From: Gammaproteobacteria bacterium | GTDB taxonomy: Bacteria > Pseudomonadota > Gammaproteobacteria > Tenderiales > Tenderiaceae | DNA: 64,000 nucleotides | Direction of reading: 5' to 3' | Assembly (NCBI GenBank): GCA_021731365.1 | Contig: JAKFXL010000004.1 | Location: forward strand, 1 to 64,000 | Part shown: positions 36,309 through 46,391 of the stretch, piece by piece | Position numbering within the stretch: the stretch's first letter is position 1 | Layout: the number at the start of each line of letters is the position of its first letter | The notes under the pieces: generated by a model | Seen by the model: the letters and a program-made list of their open reading frames with translations, nothing else | Database searches by the model: none | What the model was told of the DNA's origin: nothing | Program-made: the position numbers and the translations under genes

Positions 36309-36938
36309 TTGTCACCATTTTAGGGCGCTATAATAGCTTCTATGGCTCTAGAGAACATGCTATATTTGGGAATGGCGTCGAATCGGCCAGCCGTGCTAGC
36401 AAGCATGGATTAACGATTCTAACCGCAGATAGCAACAGCTTTTTTCGTTCCGGTTAGATGCGAACTTTAGTGGTCGCAGCCGAACCAAATTAAAAACACG
36501 CTGTCATCTGATGGAATAGTGCCGATACTGAGACCGTATCTGCCCTGAAGCAAATTTTACCACTCTATGGTGATTCGATGAAAGGCCATAGAGAAGCGGC
36601 TGAATAAGCGCACGGCCCTACAGGCCATTTTATTAGTGTTTAATTAACGAACATATGGCGTTCCCGCCCCTGTGTGGCGCGGAAGCTGAACAAGCCCAAT
36701 CTGTCTGGGGCATGTGGACCGAGAGTTGGTCAGCTCAATTAAATGGATTCAAACACCTTAGCTAGGTGATAACGCCCTGCTAAGAAATTAAGTTGAACGT
36801 TGCGACCAGTCTCATCCTGACTCTGCCCGAGTGTGTGGCGGTGTTTTAGATGCGCATTCAGCGCAATAAAACCCCATAGCTTCAGCCTCCCCGTGCTGCC
36901 GGTTAAAAGTGCAGTTACGCCTCGGAGAATAGTAAAAA
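36309..36938 (+). promoter_or_regulatory. Long structured leader of rne
   Basis: This 630-nt gene-free stretch runs between the rluC and rne starts. A TATAAT -10 is at 36329-36334. Predicted stems are CTCTATGG (36563-36570)/CCATAGAG (36586-36593), CACCT (36754-36758)/AGGTG (36764-36768), and GTTTTA plus GCGC (36843-36855) with GCGC plus TAAAAC (36861-36872). In E. coli the rne leader is 361 nt and senses RNase E level through such hairpins. A similar autoregulatory role is likely here but is inferred. Confidence 0.6.
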
Positions 36939-39467
36939 ATGAAAAGAATGCTTATTAACGCAACTCAAAAAGAGGAGTTGCGTGTTGCTCTTGTTGATGG
37001 TCAGAGACTCTACGACCTCGATATCGAACTGCCTGGCCGCGAACAGAAAAAGGCCAACATTTACAAGGGTAGAATTACCCGCATAGAACCCAGTCTGGAA
37101 GCTGCTTTTGTTGATTATGGTGCTGACCGTCACGGCTTTTTGCCGCTGAAAGAGGTCAACCCCATCATATTTGCCAATCAGCCTAGCGATGAAAACAGCC
37201 GCCTGAACATTAAGGAGGTGCTGAAAGAGGGGCAAGAGGTCGTTGTTCAGATCGATAAGGAAGAGCGTGGCAACAAAGGAGCCGCCCTCACCACCTTTAT
37301 CAGTTTGGCAGGCCGCTACATGGTTCTCATGCCCAACAATCCCCGTGCCGGTGGAGTTTCGCGCCGTATCGAAGGTGATGAGCGTAACGAACTGCGCGAG
37401 GCGATGGCTGCGCTCAGCATACCTGAAGGCATGGGGGTCATCGTCCGCACTGCGGGTGTTGGCAAAAGTGTAGAGGAGCTACAGTGGGACTTAGACTATC
37501 TGCTGCGTCTCTGGTCTGCTATCGACATCGCCAGCCAAGAGAAAGCCGCCCCGTTCCTGGTCTACCAGGAGAGCAACATCATCATCCGTGCCATTCGCGA
37601 CTACTTCCGTCAGGATATTGGCGAGATCCTGATCGACTGCAAAGAGGTCTACGATTACGCCCATGATTTCATGACTCAGGTGATGCCTCACAACCTGAAA
37701 CGGCTCAAACACTACGATGACCATGTGCCGCTCTTCTCCCGCTATCAGGTAGAGAGCCAGATCGAAACCGCCTTTCAGCACGAAGTACGTCTGCCATCGG
37801 GCGGCGCGATCGTTATTGACCGGACCGAAGCGCTGGTCTCCATCGACATCAACTCCTCACGCGCTACCCAGGGTGGCGACATTGAAGAGACCGCTCTTAA
37901 CACCAATCTTGAAGCCGCGGATGAGATTGCCCGCCAGCTACGGCTGCGCGACCTGGGCGGTCTGATTGTGATCGACTTTATTGACATGACACCGGCACGC
38001 AACCAGCGTGAAGTGGAAAACCGCATCCGCGACGCACTGAAGGTTGACCGTGCCCGTGTTCAGATTGGCCGTATCTCACGTTTTGGATTACTGGAGATGT
38101 CACGCCAGCGGCTACGTCCCTCACTGGGCGAGTCAATCCAGGTCGCCTGCCCACGCTGCAAGGGCGAAGGCTCGATCCGTAATGTGGAATCACTAGCACT
38201 CTCCATACTCCGCCTCATTGAAGAGGAGGCGATGAAAGAGAAGTCGGCCCGCATCGAGGCGCAATTGCCAATTTCGGTGGCCACCTTCCTGCTCAACGAG
38301 AAGCGCCAGGCGGTCAGCGCCATCGAGGCACGCCACAGCATTCACCTTGTTCTGATCCCCAACCCCTCGCTGGAGACCCCCAACTACGAGGTGAAACGGG
38401 TCAAGGCTGATGAGCTGAAAAACCTTGAAGGCACCAACAGCTATCAGATAGTTCAGGAGATTGAGCCTGAAGAGACCACTATGATCCCGCGTCCCACCAA
38501 GGTGGAACGCCCAGCGGTTCAAGGGATTCAACCCACCGCTCCCGCCCCGGCCCCCATTCAGGCGGCCAAGGCATCAACGGCACAGCGCGAAGCGGAAGTT
38601 GGATTTATCAAGCGTCTATGGACCTCTCTTTTTGCTGGAAAACCGGGTACCGCTGTAACCAGCGAAACAACAACCAATGACAGTGAAGCGGAACAGGAAA
38701 CATCTGCTTCAGCATCACCCCGCAGCAGCGGTCAGGGACAGGCCCGTGAGCGTGACGGCAGCCGTAACCGTAATTCATCCCGCAGAGGTGGTAACAATCA
38801 GCGTAACCGTCGTGGTGGTCGCACTGGCACAGTGGAAGGTCAGGACAAACCTGAGGCCGCCGTTGAAGCACCCATCACACCAGCCGTTGTCACCACCGTG
38901 GCAGCAGCACCCACAGCGGTGAGTGGCAGTGACGAGGCTACCGAAACAGCCGCTAACGCCCAGCGTCGCAATACCGAGGGGCGTCGTGGTCGACGTGGTG
39001 GAAATGGACGTCGTCGTCGGAAACCTTCTGAGCAGGGCGTAGCGACAGCTGAGCCACAAGAGGCCAACGGCAACGTTGCTGTCCAGACTGAGCCAACACC
39101 TAAGGCTGAACAGGCCCCCAAGGTCACAGAGAGCGTTCAGAGCAACAGCGCCCCCTTAGCTCAAGAGAACAGTACACCCCCTCCTCCGGCTGCCGTTGCG
39201 CCACAGGATATGCCACCACGGGTAGCACGGCCACCGCGCACGCCGCGTAAACCACGGCCGCCTCGTGAACCACGCAACAGTGAGGCCAGCGAAGGTACTG
39301 AGACAAAGGAGCCTCGTAACGAACCTGCCTCCGCGCCACAGGAAACAACCCGTGCGGAGCCTGAAGCAGCCAAACCTTCAGCGCCTGTGCAACGGACCAT
39401 GGATCTGCCTGCTCAGACCCCAACGCCTGTGCAACCAACCAAAACACCGGACTCTACTCCGGAGTAG
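36939..39467 (+). CDS. rne: Ribonuclease E
   Basis: An 842-residue endoribonuclease, the core of mRNA decay and rRNA/tRNA processing. The N-terminal catalytic half begins [21 protein letters not shown] and has the S1 domain (about 35-120), the Mg-binding Asp in VSIDINSS and VIDFIDM, and the zinc-link CPRCKGEG. From about residue 520 the protein is a disordered scaffold rich in Arg/Gly/Asn ([15 protein letters not shown]) and Pro. It is shorter than E. coli RNase E (1061). CGGAGAATAG precedes the ATG. Confidence 0.96.
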   Translation: MKRMLINATQKEELRVALVDGQRLYDLDIELPGREQKKANIYKGRITRIEPSLEAAFVDYGADRHGFLPLKEVNPIIFANQPSDENSRLNIKEVLKEGQEVVVQIDKEERGNKGAALTTFISLAGRYMVLMPNNPRAGGVSRRIEGDERNELREAMAALSIPEGMGVIVRTAGVGKSVEELQWDLDYLLRLWSAIDIASQEKAAPFLVYQESNIIIRAIRDYFRQDIGEILIDCKEVYDYAHDFMTQVMPHNLKRLKHYDDHVPLFSRYQVESQIETAFQHEVRLPSGGAIVIDRTEALVSIDINSSRATQGGDIEETALNTNLEAADEIARQLRLRDLGGLIVIDFIDMTPARNQREVENRIRDALKVDRARVQIGRISRFGLLEMSRQRLRPSLGESIQVACPRCKGEGSIRNVESLALSILRLIEEEAMKEKSARIEAQLPISVATFLLNEKRQAVSAIEARHSIHLVLIPNPSLETPNYEVKRVKADELKNLEGTNSYQIVQEIEPEETTMIPRPTKVERPAVQGIQPTAPAPAPIQAAKASTAQREAEVGFIKRLWTSLFAGKPGTAVTSETTTNDSEAEQETSASASPRSSGQGQARERDGSRNRNSSRRGGNNQRNRRGGRTGTVEGQDKPEAAVEAPITPAVVTTVAAAPTAVSGSDEATETAANAQRRNTEGRRGRRGGNGRRRRKPSEQGVATAEPQEANGNVAVQTEPTPKAEQAPKVTESVQSNSAPLAQENSTPPPPAAVAPQDMPPRVARPPRTPRKPRPPREPRNSEASEGTETKEPRNEPASAPQETTRAEPEAAKPSAPVQRTMDLPAQTPTPVQPTKTPDSTPE

Positions 39468-39478
39468 TTGAGTCGCAA

Positions 39479-39512
39479 CCCCAGGATCCGGTAACGGGTC
39501 CTGGGGTTTTTT
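39479..39512 (+). terminator. Intrinsic terminator after rne
   Basis: CCCCAGGA (39479-39486) pairs with TCCTGGGG (39499-39506), with CC/GG pairs further inside, and TTTTTT follows at 39507-39512. It begins 12 nt after the rne stop. This is the clearest rho-independent terminator in the window. Confidence 0.93.
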
Positions 39513-39517
39513 ATCCG

Positions 39518-39991
39518 TTAAAGATGGTTTTCCTTGATATCCTGCAACAGCCCTTCAGCGGCTGCCTCCACCAGATCCAATACCTGTTCAAACCCGCTAC
39601 CACCACCATAATAGGGGTCAGGCACTTCACGTTTTTTCATCTGCGGGGCAAACGTCATAAAGAGCTGTAATTTTTTACGTTGCTCTACCGGGCAGATCAT
39701 CTCCAGATGCTGAAGATTATCGTCATCCATCGCCAATACGTAGTCAAACTCATGAAAATCAGCCGGTTTAACCTGCCGTGCGCGCAATGCACTTAAATCT
39801 ATCCCACGACGAGAAGCCGCTAACTGAGAGCGCTCGTCAGCCCCTTTACCGATGTGATAAGCATGTGTGCCCGCAGAATCAACTTGCACAACAGATGTAA
39901 GCGATTGATCCTCCAGAATTTTAACAAACACGCCATGGGCCGTTGGTGAACGACAGATATTACCCATACAGACAAACAATACTTTAACCAT
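39518..39991 (-). CDS. Low-molecular-weight protein tyrosine phosphatase
   Basis: A 157-residue phosphatase. The P-loop is VCMGNICRSPTA (Cys8, Arg14), and the general-acid Asp is in VPDPYYGG near residue 125. Bacterial members dephosphorylate tyrosine kinases of capsule export or arginine phosphate. No kinase or capsule gene is nearby; a ptp gene beside kdsB and rne is an old syntenic position. Confidence 0.92.
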   Translation of the reverse strand: MVKVLFVCMGNICRSPTAHGVFVKILEDQSLTSVVQVDSAGTHAYHIGKGADERSQLAASRRGIDLSALRARQVKPADFHEFDYVLAMDDDNLQHLEMICPVEQRKKLQLFMTFAPQMKKREVPDPYYGGGSGFEQVLDLVEAAAEGLLQDIKENHL

Positions 39992-40098
39992 CTCACATTA
40001 CCCATGAAACCTTTGTTGGTTTCACGCCTCCATAGTTCTAAAATCGGAATTTACGCGTAAACTAAAAAACGTACCCAAGGGAAAAAGGATTAAACACC

Positions 40099-40374
40099 AT
40101 GCAGGAAACCGTAATCAATGTCTCCAAGCTGCGCGACCTGATTGGCCATGAGGTGGAGTTTGATGGCACCACATGCCAGATTATTGAGATCCTCGAGGAT
40201 GGTCCGGCGCTGATATTGCAGCACTGCCACCAGCATAGCACCATCCAGGCTGACCAACATGGAGAGGCCCACCGCCGGGTCCCCAGCACCATTACGGTGC
40301 CGGTCTACGATCCACAGGGGGCGGCGTTAAACGCTGACTTCAGCGCCTTGAATCTGCTTGAACGGTTACTCTAG
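40099..40374 (+). CDS. Small conserved-looking protein of unknown function
   Basis: A 91-residue protein I do not recognise. It begins [20 protein letters not shown], then has a strand-rich segment ([18 protein letters not shown]), a His-rich middle ([19 protein letters not shown]) and ends NLLERLL. The pattern suggests a small beta-barrel fold. GGGAAAAAGG precedes the ATG by about 10 nt. Its 3' end overlaps the convergent kdsB by 9 nt. It stands where murB lies in pseudomonads. Confidence 0.65.
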   Translation: MQETVINVSKLRDLIGHEVEFDGTTCQIIEILEDGPALILQHCHQHSTIQADQHGEAHRRVPSTITVPVYDPQGAALNADFSALNLLERLL

Positions 40375-41121
40375 CAGTTGCCGCACACGCTCAAGATCCT
40401 GGGCCGTATCAACACCGGCAACACTGGCAACCTGGGCCACCGCAAGATGTATTTTATGACCATGCCACAGTACCCGCAGCTGCTCCAGGGATTCAATCGA
40501 CTCCAGGGGAGAAGTCGGCCAGCGGACATATTCATTGATAAACCCGGCGCGATAGGCGTAGAGGCCAATATGGCGCAGATAATGGGTATCTTCCGGCAGC
40601 TCCGTTGTAGTGAGCGCAAAGGCATCACGATTCCAGGGGATCGGGGCACGGCTAAAGTAGAGGGCGTACCCCTGCCCGTCACTGACCACCTTCACCACAT
40701 TGGGATCAAACAGCATAGCCGCATCATGAATTGACTCTGCCAGGGTAGCCACACTGGCTGGCGGATGATTATTCAGGTTTTGCGCCACCTGGCGTATCAG
40801 CTGTGGTGGCATCAGCGGCTCGTCACCTTGCAGATTGACAATAATCTCATCGGCCTCCAGCGCCAATGTCTGTACCACTTCTGACAGCCGTTCGGTACCG
40901 GAGCGATGGTGCGCCGCTGTCATGCAGACCCGTGCACCAAACCCTTGGGCAACCGCTTCAATCTTCGCCTCATCAGTGGCGATAATCACCCGCTCGGCAC
41001 CACTCTCCAGCGCCCGTTCATAAACGTGCTGGATCATCGGCTTGCCACCGATATCAAGTAGCGGTTTGCCCGGCAGGCGAGTCGACGCAAAACGCGCCGG
41101 AATCACAACACTAAATCTCAA
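40366..41121 (-). CDS. kdsB: CMP-KDO synthetase
   Basis: Activates KDO for lipopolysaccharide inner-core synthesis. The 251-residue protein begins [21 protein letters not shown], with the nucleotide-binding segment [11 protein letters not shown] and the [20 protein letters not shown] motif. The start is TTG at 41121, overlapping the upstream stop as TTGA. It is in an operon with ycaR and lpxK. Confidence 0.95.
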   Translation of the reverse strand: MRFSVVIPARFASTRLPGKPLLDIGGKPMIQHVYERALESGAERVIIATDEAKIEAVAQGFGARVCMTAAHHRSGTERLSEVVQTLALEADEIIVNLQGDEPLMPPQLIRQVAQNLNNHPPASVATLAESIHDAAMLFDPNVVKVVSDGQGYALYFSRAPIPWNRDAFALTTTELPEDTHYLRHIGLYAYRAGFINEYVRWPTSPLESIESLEQLRVLWHGHKIHLAVAQVASVAGVDTAQDLERVRQLLE

Positions 41122-41300
41122 CGCCCCACCTCTTCCAGTGACAGGCGGCGTGCCTCATCTTCCAGCATGACGGGGATATCATCATGAATCGGATACGCCA
41201 GACGATCCGCCTTGCAGATCAACTCCTTGCGCTCTTTGTTATACAACAGCGTCCCCTTACACACCGGGCAGACCAGAATATCCAGCAGTTTTTTATCCAT
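41118..41300 (-). CDS. ycaR: Trm112/UPF0434 family small protein (YcaR)
   Basis: A 60-residue protein beginning [18 protein letters not shown], with a CPVC pair and a third Cys (ELICKA), then [11 protein letters not shown]. The fold resembles Trm112, an activator of methyltransferases in eukaryotes. The bacterial role is unsettled. It is fixed between lpxK and kdsB in many gammaproteobacteria, as here. Confidence 0.93.
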   Translation of the reverse strand: MDKKLLDILVCPVCKGTLLYNKERKELICKADRLAYPIHDDIPVMLEDEARRLSLEEVGR

Positions 41301-41302
41301 TG

Positions 41303-42289
41303 TTACGCACCCTCTCCTGTTAACTCTTTTATCTGTTGCATAAGACGGTCAGCAAACGAGCCGTCCAGTTGCGCCTGCACCGGTAAATACCAGATGCGGG
41401 CGGTGGCAAAGTGGCGACATTTTACCGCATCTTTCTCGGTCATCAGTATGGGGAGTTCATCGGCAAAGTTGAGATCACCCGCCTTAAACGGATAATGGTC
41501 TGGGTAGGCATGCTCAATCACCGTCAGGCCATTCTGTCGCAACAGCTCAAAAAAACGGGCCGGATTGCCGATACCCGCCACGGCATGGACCTGTTGTCCA
41601 TGAAGATCGGCAAGGGCGGTCTCACTGTTGCCGTCAAACAACGAGACCAATCTCTCTGGCAGCAGCGTCATCTCAATCTCACCATCACCGGCGCGACCAT
41701 TCACCACCCGATAATCAACCTGTTTCAACCGTGTCACCGGCTCACGTAACGGGCCAGCAGGCAGACAGTGGCCATTGCCAAAACGGCGCACACCATCGAT
41801 CACCACAATCTCAACATCACGCTGCAGACGGTAGTGCTGCAACCCATCATCACTGATCAGGATGGTGCAGTTGCCCTGCCCCAGCAACATCCTGGCCGCC
41901 AATACCCGATCTGGCGCTGCCACCACAGGGCAACCACAACGTTGCGCCAGCAGCACCGGCTCATCCCCCACCAGCACCGGGTCACTCTCAGCCGTTACCC
42001 ACTGTGGCCACTGCTGCGCCTGCCCACCGTAACCACGGGTGATGATGCCTGGGCGGTAGCCATGCTGTTGCAACAGTCTAACCAACCAGGCCACTAACGG
42101 TGTTTTACCGGTACCACCAACGCTGATGTTACCCACCACCACCACGGGCACCGGGAGTTTTGCACTTTTCAACAGACCGACTCTATACGCCAACCGCCGC
42201 AGCGTGACCAGTAACAGGAATAACCAGGAGAACGGCACCAGCCAGAGTGGCGCACGTGGCGAGTACCAATGCTGCACCAGCCGTTTCAT
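41303..42289 (-). CDS. lpxK: Tetraacyldisaccharide 4'-kinase (lipid A)
   Basis: Phosphorylates the lipid A disaccharide at the inner membrane. The 328-residue protein has an N-terminal membrane-associated helix ([16 protein letters not shown]), the P-loop [13 protein letters not shown], and the family segments [21 protein letters not shown] and [11 protein letters not shown]. It is followed by ycaR with 2 nt between them. Confidence 0.95.
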   Translation of the reverse strand: MKRLVQHWYSPRAPLWLVPFSWLFLLLVTLRRLAYRVGLLKSAKLPVPVVVVGNISVGGTGKTPLVAWLVRLLQQHGYRPGIITRGYGGQAQQWPQWVTAESDPVLVGDEPVLLAQRCGCPVVAAPDRVLAARMLLGQGNCTILISDDGLQHYRLQRDVEIVVIDGVRRFGNGHCLPAGPLREPVTRLKQVDYRVVNGRAGDGEIEMTLLPERLVSLFDGNSETALADLHGQQVHAVAGIGNPARFFELLRQNGLTVIEHAYPDHYPFKAGDLNFADELPILMTEKDAVKCRHFATARIWYLPVQAQLDGSFADRLMQQIKELTGEGA

Positions 42290-42317
42290 GCACGGGCATT
42301 AAACGTAGCAGACACCG

Positions 42318-42734
42318 TCACTCTTTTACATTACGGGTAGCAATGGAGAGGTGAATTAACCCCACCTGACGTGCCGCATCCATGGCAGTAACCACCGATT
42401 GGTGTGGTGACATGGCATCCGCACTCACAATCACAGGCGGCGCATCCCGCCCATCCATCGCCTTGCGGAGTGCCCGTTTAAGGGTATCAAGCTGGGTATT
42501 GACCACCAGAACGTTATCAATATAGTAACGCCCCTCTTTATCAATCAGTATCTCCAGCGGCTGTCCCACCGACTCGGTCGGTTCGTTGGAGGCCTGCGGC
42601 AGATTAATCTCAATCTGGGACTCTTCACGAAACGTGGTTGTCACCATAAAAAAGATCAGCAGCAGAAATACCACATCGATCAGTGGTGCCATGTCGATGG
42701 AGATCTGCTCACGGCGATGTTTGCGCCAGCTCAT
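42318..42734 (-). CDS. exbD: ExbD-type biopolymer transport protein (lipid A locus copy)
   Basis: A 138-residue protein with one helix carrying the proton-path Asp (IDMAPLIDVVFLLLIFFMV) and a periplasmic domain. It starts 2 nt after the exbB stop. This exbB-exbD pair sits between comEC and lpxK, with no tonB adjacent, and is separate from the pair at 31540-32611. Its partner TonB or cargo is not evident. Confidence 0.92.
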   Translation of the reverse strand: MSWRKHRREQISIDMAPLIDVVFLLLIFFMVTTTFREESQIEINLPQASNEPTESVGQPLEILIDKEGRYYIDNVLVVNTQLDTLKRALRKAMDGRDAPPVIVSADAMSPHQSVVTAMDAARQVGLIHLSIATRNVKE

Positions 42735-42736
42735 GG

Positions 42737-43366
42737 CTACACCCCTTCCCGCTGGCCCTGCTCACGCATGCCCAACAGAACCTCTACCAGCTTCACCGAC
42801 TCCTGCTCCATGGAGACCACCAGTTCATCAACCTTGCGCTCAAAGTAACGGTGCGCGATCAAGCTAGGAATCGCCACAAACAGACCTGCGGCAGTAGTAA
42901 TCAGCGCCACGGAGATACCACCCGCCAGAGGCGAGGCATTGCCCACCCCTTCAAGAGTGATGGCTGCAAAGACCTGGATCATCCCCACCACAGTGCCTAA
43001 CAGCCCTAACAGCGGGGCAATTTGCGCGATAATGCCCAGGGTATTGAGGAAACGTTCCATCTCCACCAACACCTGACGACCGGTCTCATCAATCACCTCT
43101 TTAATCACTGCACGTTCGTGGTGACGATTAATCAGCCCTGCTGCCAATACCCGTCCCAGCGGTGAACCTGACTGCAAGGTTTTAATGCGGCTATTATCCA
43201 GTTCATTATTTTTGATCCAGCCCCAAATCTCGGCCAACAGGTGCTGTGGGCAAATTTTGTTACGCTGCAAGGCCCAGAACCGTTCACCAACAATCGCCAG
43301 GGCGATCACGGAACAGAGGATGATGGGGTACATTAACCAGCCACCTGACTTTACAATCTCTAACAC
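42737..43366 (-). CDS. exbB: ExbB/TolQ-type proton channel protein (lipid A locus copy)
   Basis: A 209-residue MotA/TolQ/ExbB protein. The first helix is LMYPIILCSVIALAIVGERF, and the C-terminal helices carry IAQIAPLLGLLGTVVGMIQV and ISVALITTAAGLFVAIPSLI. It is paired with exbD and part of the comEC-exbB-exbD-lpxK gene order. Confidence 0.92.
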   Translation of the reverse strand: MLEIVKSGGWLMYPIILCSVIALAIVGERFWALQRNKICPQHLLAEIWGWIKNNELDNSRIKTLQSGSPLGRVLAAGLINRHHERAVIKEVIDETGRQVLVEMERFLNTLGIIAQIAPLLGLLGTVVGMIQVFAAITLEGVGNASPLAGGISVALITTAAGLFVAIPSLIAHRYFERKVDELVVSMEQESVKLVEVLLGMREQGQREGV

Positions 43367-43450
43367 TGTTCAAAGCTCCTATCAAAATGAATCGCTAATC
43401 ATACTGATTTTTTGCTGACTGCCAAACGTTGATTTACATAAATGGCTGAT

Positions 43451-45748
43451 TTACGGACGATGTGTCCAATAATGTTGCGCCGTTTCCCGGTATCCTTCCG
43501 GTATCGAAATACCCTTGCCCTCAAAGCGCACCGATATCGCCCCCATCTGCGCACTGTCCAGTAACTCAATGTTGTGCGCCTGATAACGCTCCACCACCTC
43601 AGGACGGGGGAAGTTGAAGCGGTTACGATACCCCACCGGAAACAGTGCCCAACGTGGCGACACCGCCGTGATAAACGCCTCAGTGGAAGAGGTTTTGCTG
43701 CCGTGGTGCGGCACCACCAGTAGATCGGCACGCAACCCTGAACCATGACGACTCAGCAGCGCACGCTCCGCCCCTTTTTCGATATCCCCTGTCAGCAGCA
43801 GTGACCCGGTCGCCGCGCTCACCTTCAATACACAGGAGTTGTTGTTCCCTTTGCGTTGCAACTCATTCGTTGGGTTCAACATTAAAAAATCGACACCATC
43901 CCAGCGCCACTGCTGGCCAGAGCGGCAAGGTTCAGATAATTGTTGGGGTAGCTTTTCAGCAGCGCTGGTCAATAGCTGCTTAACCGGGAATGAGGCCAGC
44001 AGACTCTCTGCACCACCAATGTGGTCGTTGTCACCATGGCTCACCACCAGCGTATCAACCTGCGCCACACCACGCTGTAACAGGTAGGGGAGCAGTACCA
44101 CCTCCCCCGTATCAAAGGTATCGCTAAACCGTGGGCCAGTATCAAAAATCAGCAGATGGTGCTCCGTCTCCACCACCGCAGCCAACCCCTGCCCCACATC
44201 CAGCAGGGTAAACCAGAACTCACCTGCCGCAGGACGGGTCTGTGGCAGTAGAAACGCCGTCGCTAACCACACCCCGCCAAGCCAGCGCGCTGGCCAACCC
44301 TTGGGGGCCAGCAGCCAGACCACGCCGATGGTGGCGGGGATCACCACCCAGCCACCCACAAAGGCGTGGTAGATCTGCGCCATTGGCAGCTCTGCAAAGC
44401 CATTCAGCAGCGGCCAGAGCAATGCCAGGCAGCCATTAGCCAAGACCAGCAGCCAGGCACCTACGGCGGGGATCAGTAGCAGTAACAGACTGCCCAGCAG
44501 TACCAGCGGCACCACTAACAGGCTGACCCACGGCACCGCCACAAAGTTGGCCAGCGGCGAGATCAGCGACGCCTTCTGAAACAGCAACAGCGTAGCCGGT
44601 GCCAGCGCCACGGCCATCAGCAGGTGTATACGTCCCCACTTCCACCAGACACCCCGCGAGGCAAGACGGCCACCCATACCAAAAAAGATAAATGCAACCG
44701 CACCAAACGAGAGCCAGAAGCCGGCATCCATCACCGCCAGGGGGTCAAATAGCAATACCAGCAACAGCGCCAATAACAGGCCATCACTGGGGCGGCGGTA
44801 GCGCTGCAAAATCAGCGCCACCATAAAGACCACCACCATAATCAATGTGCGCTGCGTGGGTATGGAGAACCCCGCCAGCGCGGCGTAGACCAGGGCCGCC
44901 ATAATCGCCGCCACCGCCCCGGCCTTCTGCGCCGGCCAGCGTAGCGTCAACCACGCCGAACAGCCCCAGAGCCAGCGCCAGAGAAAAAAGGCCAAGCCGG
45001 AGACCATACTCACATGCAGCCCCGAAATCGCCACCAGGTGGTTGGTCCCGGTCTTTAAAAAGGTGGTCCACTGCGGCTGGCTGATCTCATCCTGCTTACC
45101 AATGGCCAGCGCCTTGATAATGCCGCGAAACGGCGCATCAGGCAGCGCCTCGTCAATCTTCGCCGAGATCAGCGCCCGCCAGCGGTCCACCTGATACCCC
45201 AGCCCCGCCTCACCTGTTTTATGATTCTCGCCCTGATCACGCACATAGCCCGTGGCACGGATGCCGTGGCGATAGAGCCACCCTTCGTAATCAAAGCCCC
45301 CTGGATTCATAAAACCGTGCGGCTGCTTCAACCGCACCAGCAGCTGCCAGCGCTCACCAACGGCCAGTGGCGGGACACGGTTGTACCAATTCAGGCGAAT
45401 CCGCTGAGGGAGCTGAGAGCGCCCCACACCGGGCGTCAAAACCTGCTCCACCTCAAACTCAAAACGCCAGAGGCGGTCACGCTGTTCAGGGATCGTGGCG
45501 ATCACACCGCTCAACAGCAGATCCTCCCCCTCCAGCGCAGTGGCCAGTGGCGAACCCAGCAACAGATGGGCGTGCATCAACGCCCAGAGAAACCCGTTTA
45601 CAAACCAGAGCACAGCAACAAAACGAAAAGAAACCACCGAAAGTGGCAATAACAGCAGTAACAGCCACCCCCAGCGCCCATCCGGCAGGTGTGGGAACTG
45701 CTGCAGCAGTAAGATACCTAAGAGAAATGCGACAATCCTTGTACGCAT
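43451..45748 (-). CDS. comEC: DNA internalisation protein ComEC/Rec2
   Basis: A 765-residue inner-membrane channel for single-stranded DNA uptake in transformation. It has an N-terminal DUF4131 region with helices, a central competence domain (AISGLHVSMVSGLAFFLWR, TQRTLIMVVVFM) and a C-terminal metallo-beta-lactamase-like domain (VLLPYLLQRGVAQVDTLVVS, then HGDNDHIGG, and a later VPHHGSKTSS). The length is normal. Competence would also need pilus genes not in this window. Confidence 0.93.
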   Translation of the reverse strand: MRTRIVAFLLGILLLQQFPHLPDGRWGWLLLLLLPLSVVSFRFVAVLWFVNGFLWALMHAHLLLGSPLATALEGEDLLLSGVIATIPEQRDRLWRFEFEVEQVLTPGVGRSQLPQRIRLNWYNRVPPLAVGERWQLLVRLKQPHGFMNPGGFDYEGWLYRHGIRATGYVRDQGENHKTGEAGLGYQVDRWRALISAKIDEALPDAPFRGIIKALAIGKQDEISQPQWTTFLKTGTNHLVAISGLHVSMVSGLAFFLWRWLWGCSAWLTLRWPAQKAGAVAAIMAALVYAALAGFSIPTQRTLIMVVVFMVALILQRYRRPSDGLLLALLLVLLFDPLAVMDAGFWLSFGAVAFIFFGMGGRLASRGVWWKWGRIHLLMAVALAPATLLLFQKASLISPLANFVAVPWVSLLVVPLVLLGSLLLLLIPAVGAWLLVLANGCLALLWPLLNGFAELPMAQIYHAFVGGWVVIPATIGVVWLLAPKGWPARWLGGVWLATAFLLPQTRPAAGEFWFTLLDVGQGLAAVVETEHHLLIFDTGPRFSDTFDTGEVVLLPYLLQRGVAQVDTLVVSHGDNDHIGGAESLLASFPVKQLLTSAAEKLPQQLSEPCRSGQQWRWDGVDFLMLNPTNELQRKGNNNSCVLKVSAATGSLLLTGDIEKGAERALLSRHGSGLRADLLVVPHHGSKTSSTEAFITAVSPRWALFPVGYRNRFNFPRPEVVERYQAHNIELLDSAQMGAISVRFEGKGISIPEGYRETAQHYWTHRP

Positions 45749-45817
45749 ACTTTTGTTTTCCGGTAGTTTATGGGTACTATTCCCATCCCAAAGAATGTTG
45801 TTGAAGACTACTCAAGC

Positions 45818-46384
45818 ATGCCAAAAAAATTCATTCGCCGTTGCATGCCCGATCCCCGCAAGATTCGCGAACACAAATATCTGCAATTTTTTGGTACGCT
45901 GCTGCACGACCCCAACCTCTGGCACCTCAACCGCCGCTCCGTCTCCGGCGCGTTTGCCGTCGGCCTGTTTGTGTCACTGATCCCGGTCCCCTTTCAGATG
46001 GTGGTAGCCGCCGCCTTTGCCATCATCACCCGTGTCAACCTACCCATTGCCTCAGCACTGGTCTGGATCACCAACCCGTTCACCATAGGGCCAGTCTTCT
46101 ACTTCGCCTACAAGGTGGGTACCTGGATTCTGCACGTCGAACCTCGCGGTTTCAACTTCGAACTCTCATATGATTGGTTAATGGCAGAACTGGGGGCAAT
46201 CTGGGCGCCATTTCTGCTTGGCTGTCTGATTGTAGGGCTGGTACTGGCCGTGGCGGGGTACATCTCGATCCGTTTGGTATGGCGCATTTACATCGCCAAC
46301 CACATCAAGAAGCGGCGACAACACAGGGCCAGTAAACAGAGCGCCAACCACACGCCCCCGCCCAGTCAAAAAAGAGAAGACTAA
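45818..46384 (+). CDS. DUF2062 membrane protein
   Basis: A 188-residue membrane protein. The frame opens at 45770, but MPKKFIRRCMPDPRKIREH at 45818 is the typical DUF2062 beginning. Family landmarks are LLHDPNLWHLNRRSVSGAFA, VGLFVSLIPVPFQM and NPFTIGPVFYFAYKVG. Three or four helices are expected, then a Lys/Arg-rich cytoplasmic tail. Function unknown. It sits between comEC and lolDC, as in pseudomonads. Confidence 0.88.
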   Translation: MPKKFIRRCMPDPRKIREHKYLQFFGTLLHDPNLWHLNRRSVSGAFAVGLFVSLIPVPFQMVVAAAFAIITRVNLPIASALVWITNPFTIGPVFYFAYKVGTWILHVEPRGFNFELSYDWLMAELGAIWAPFLLGCLIVGLVLAVAGYISIRLVWRIYIANHIKKRRQHRASKQSANHTPPPSQKRED

Positions 46385-46391
46385 CGCAACC

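Noticed and set aside
40366-41121. Later ATG start for kdsB
   Set aside because: The TTG at 41121 gives the conserved [11 protein letters not shown]-terminus and a TTGA overlap; a later start would remove the nucleotide-binding segment.
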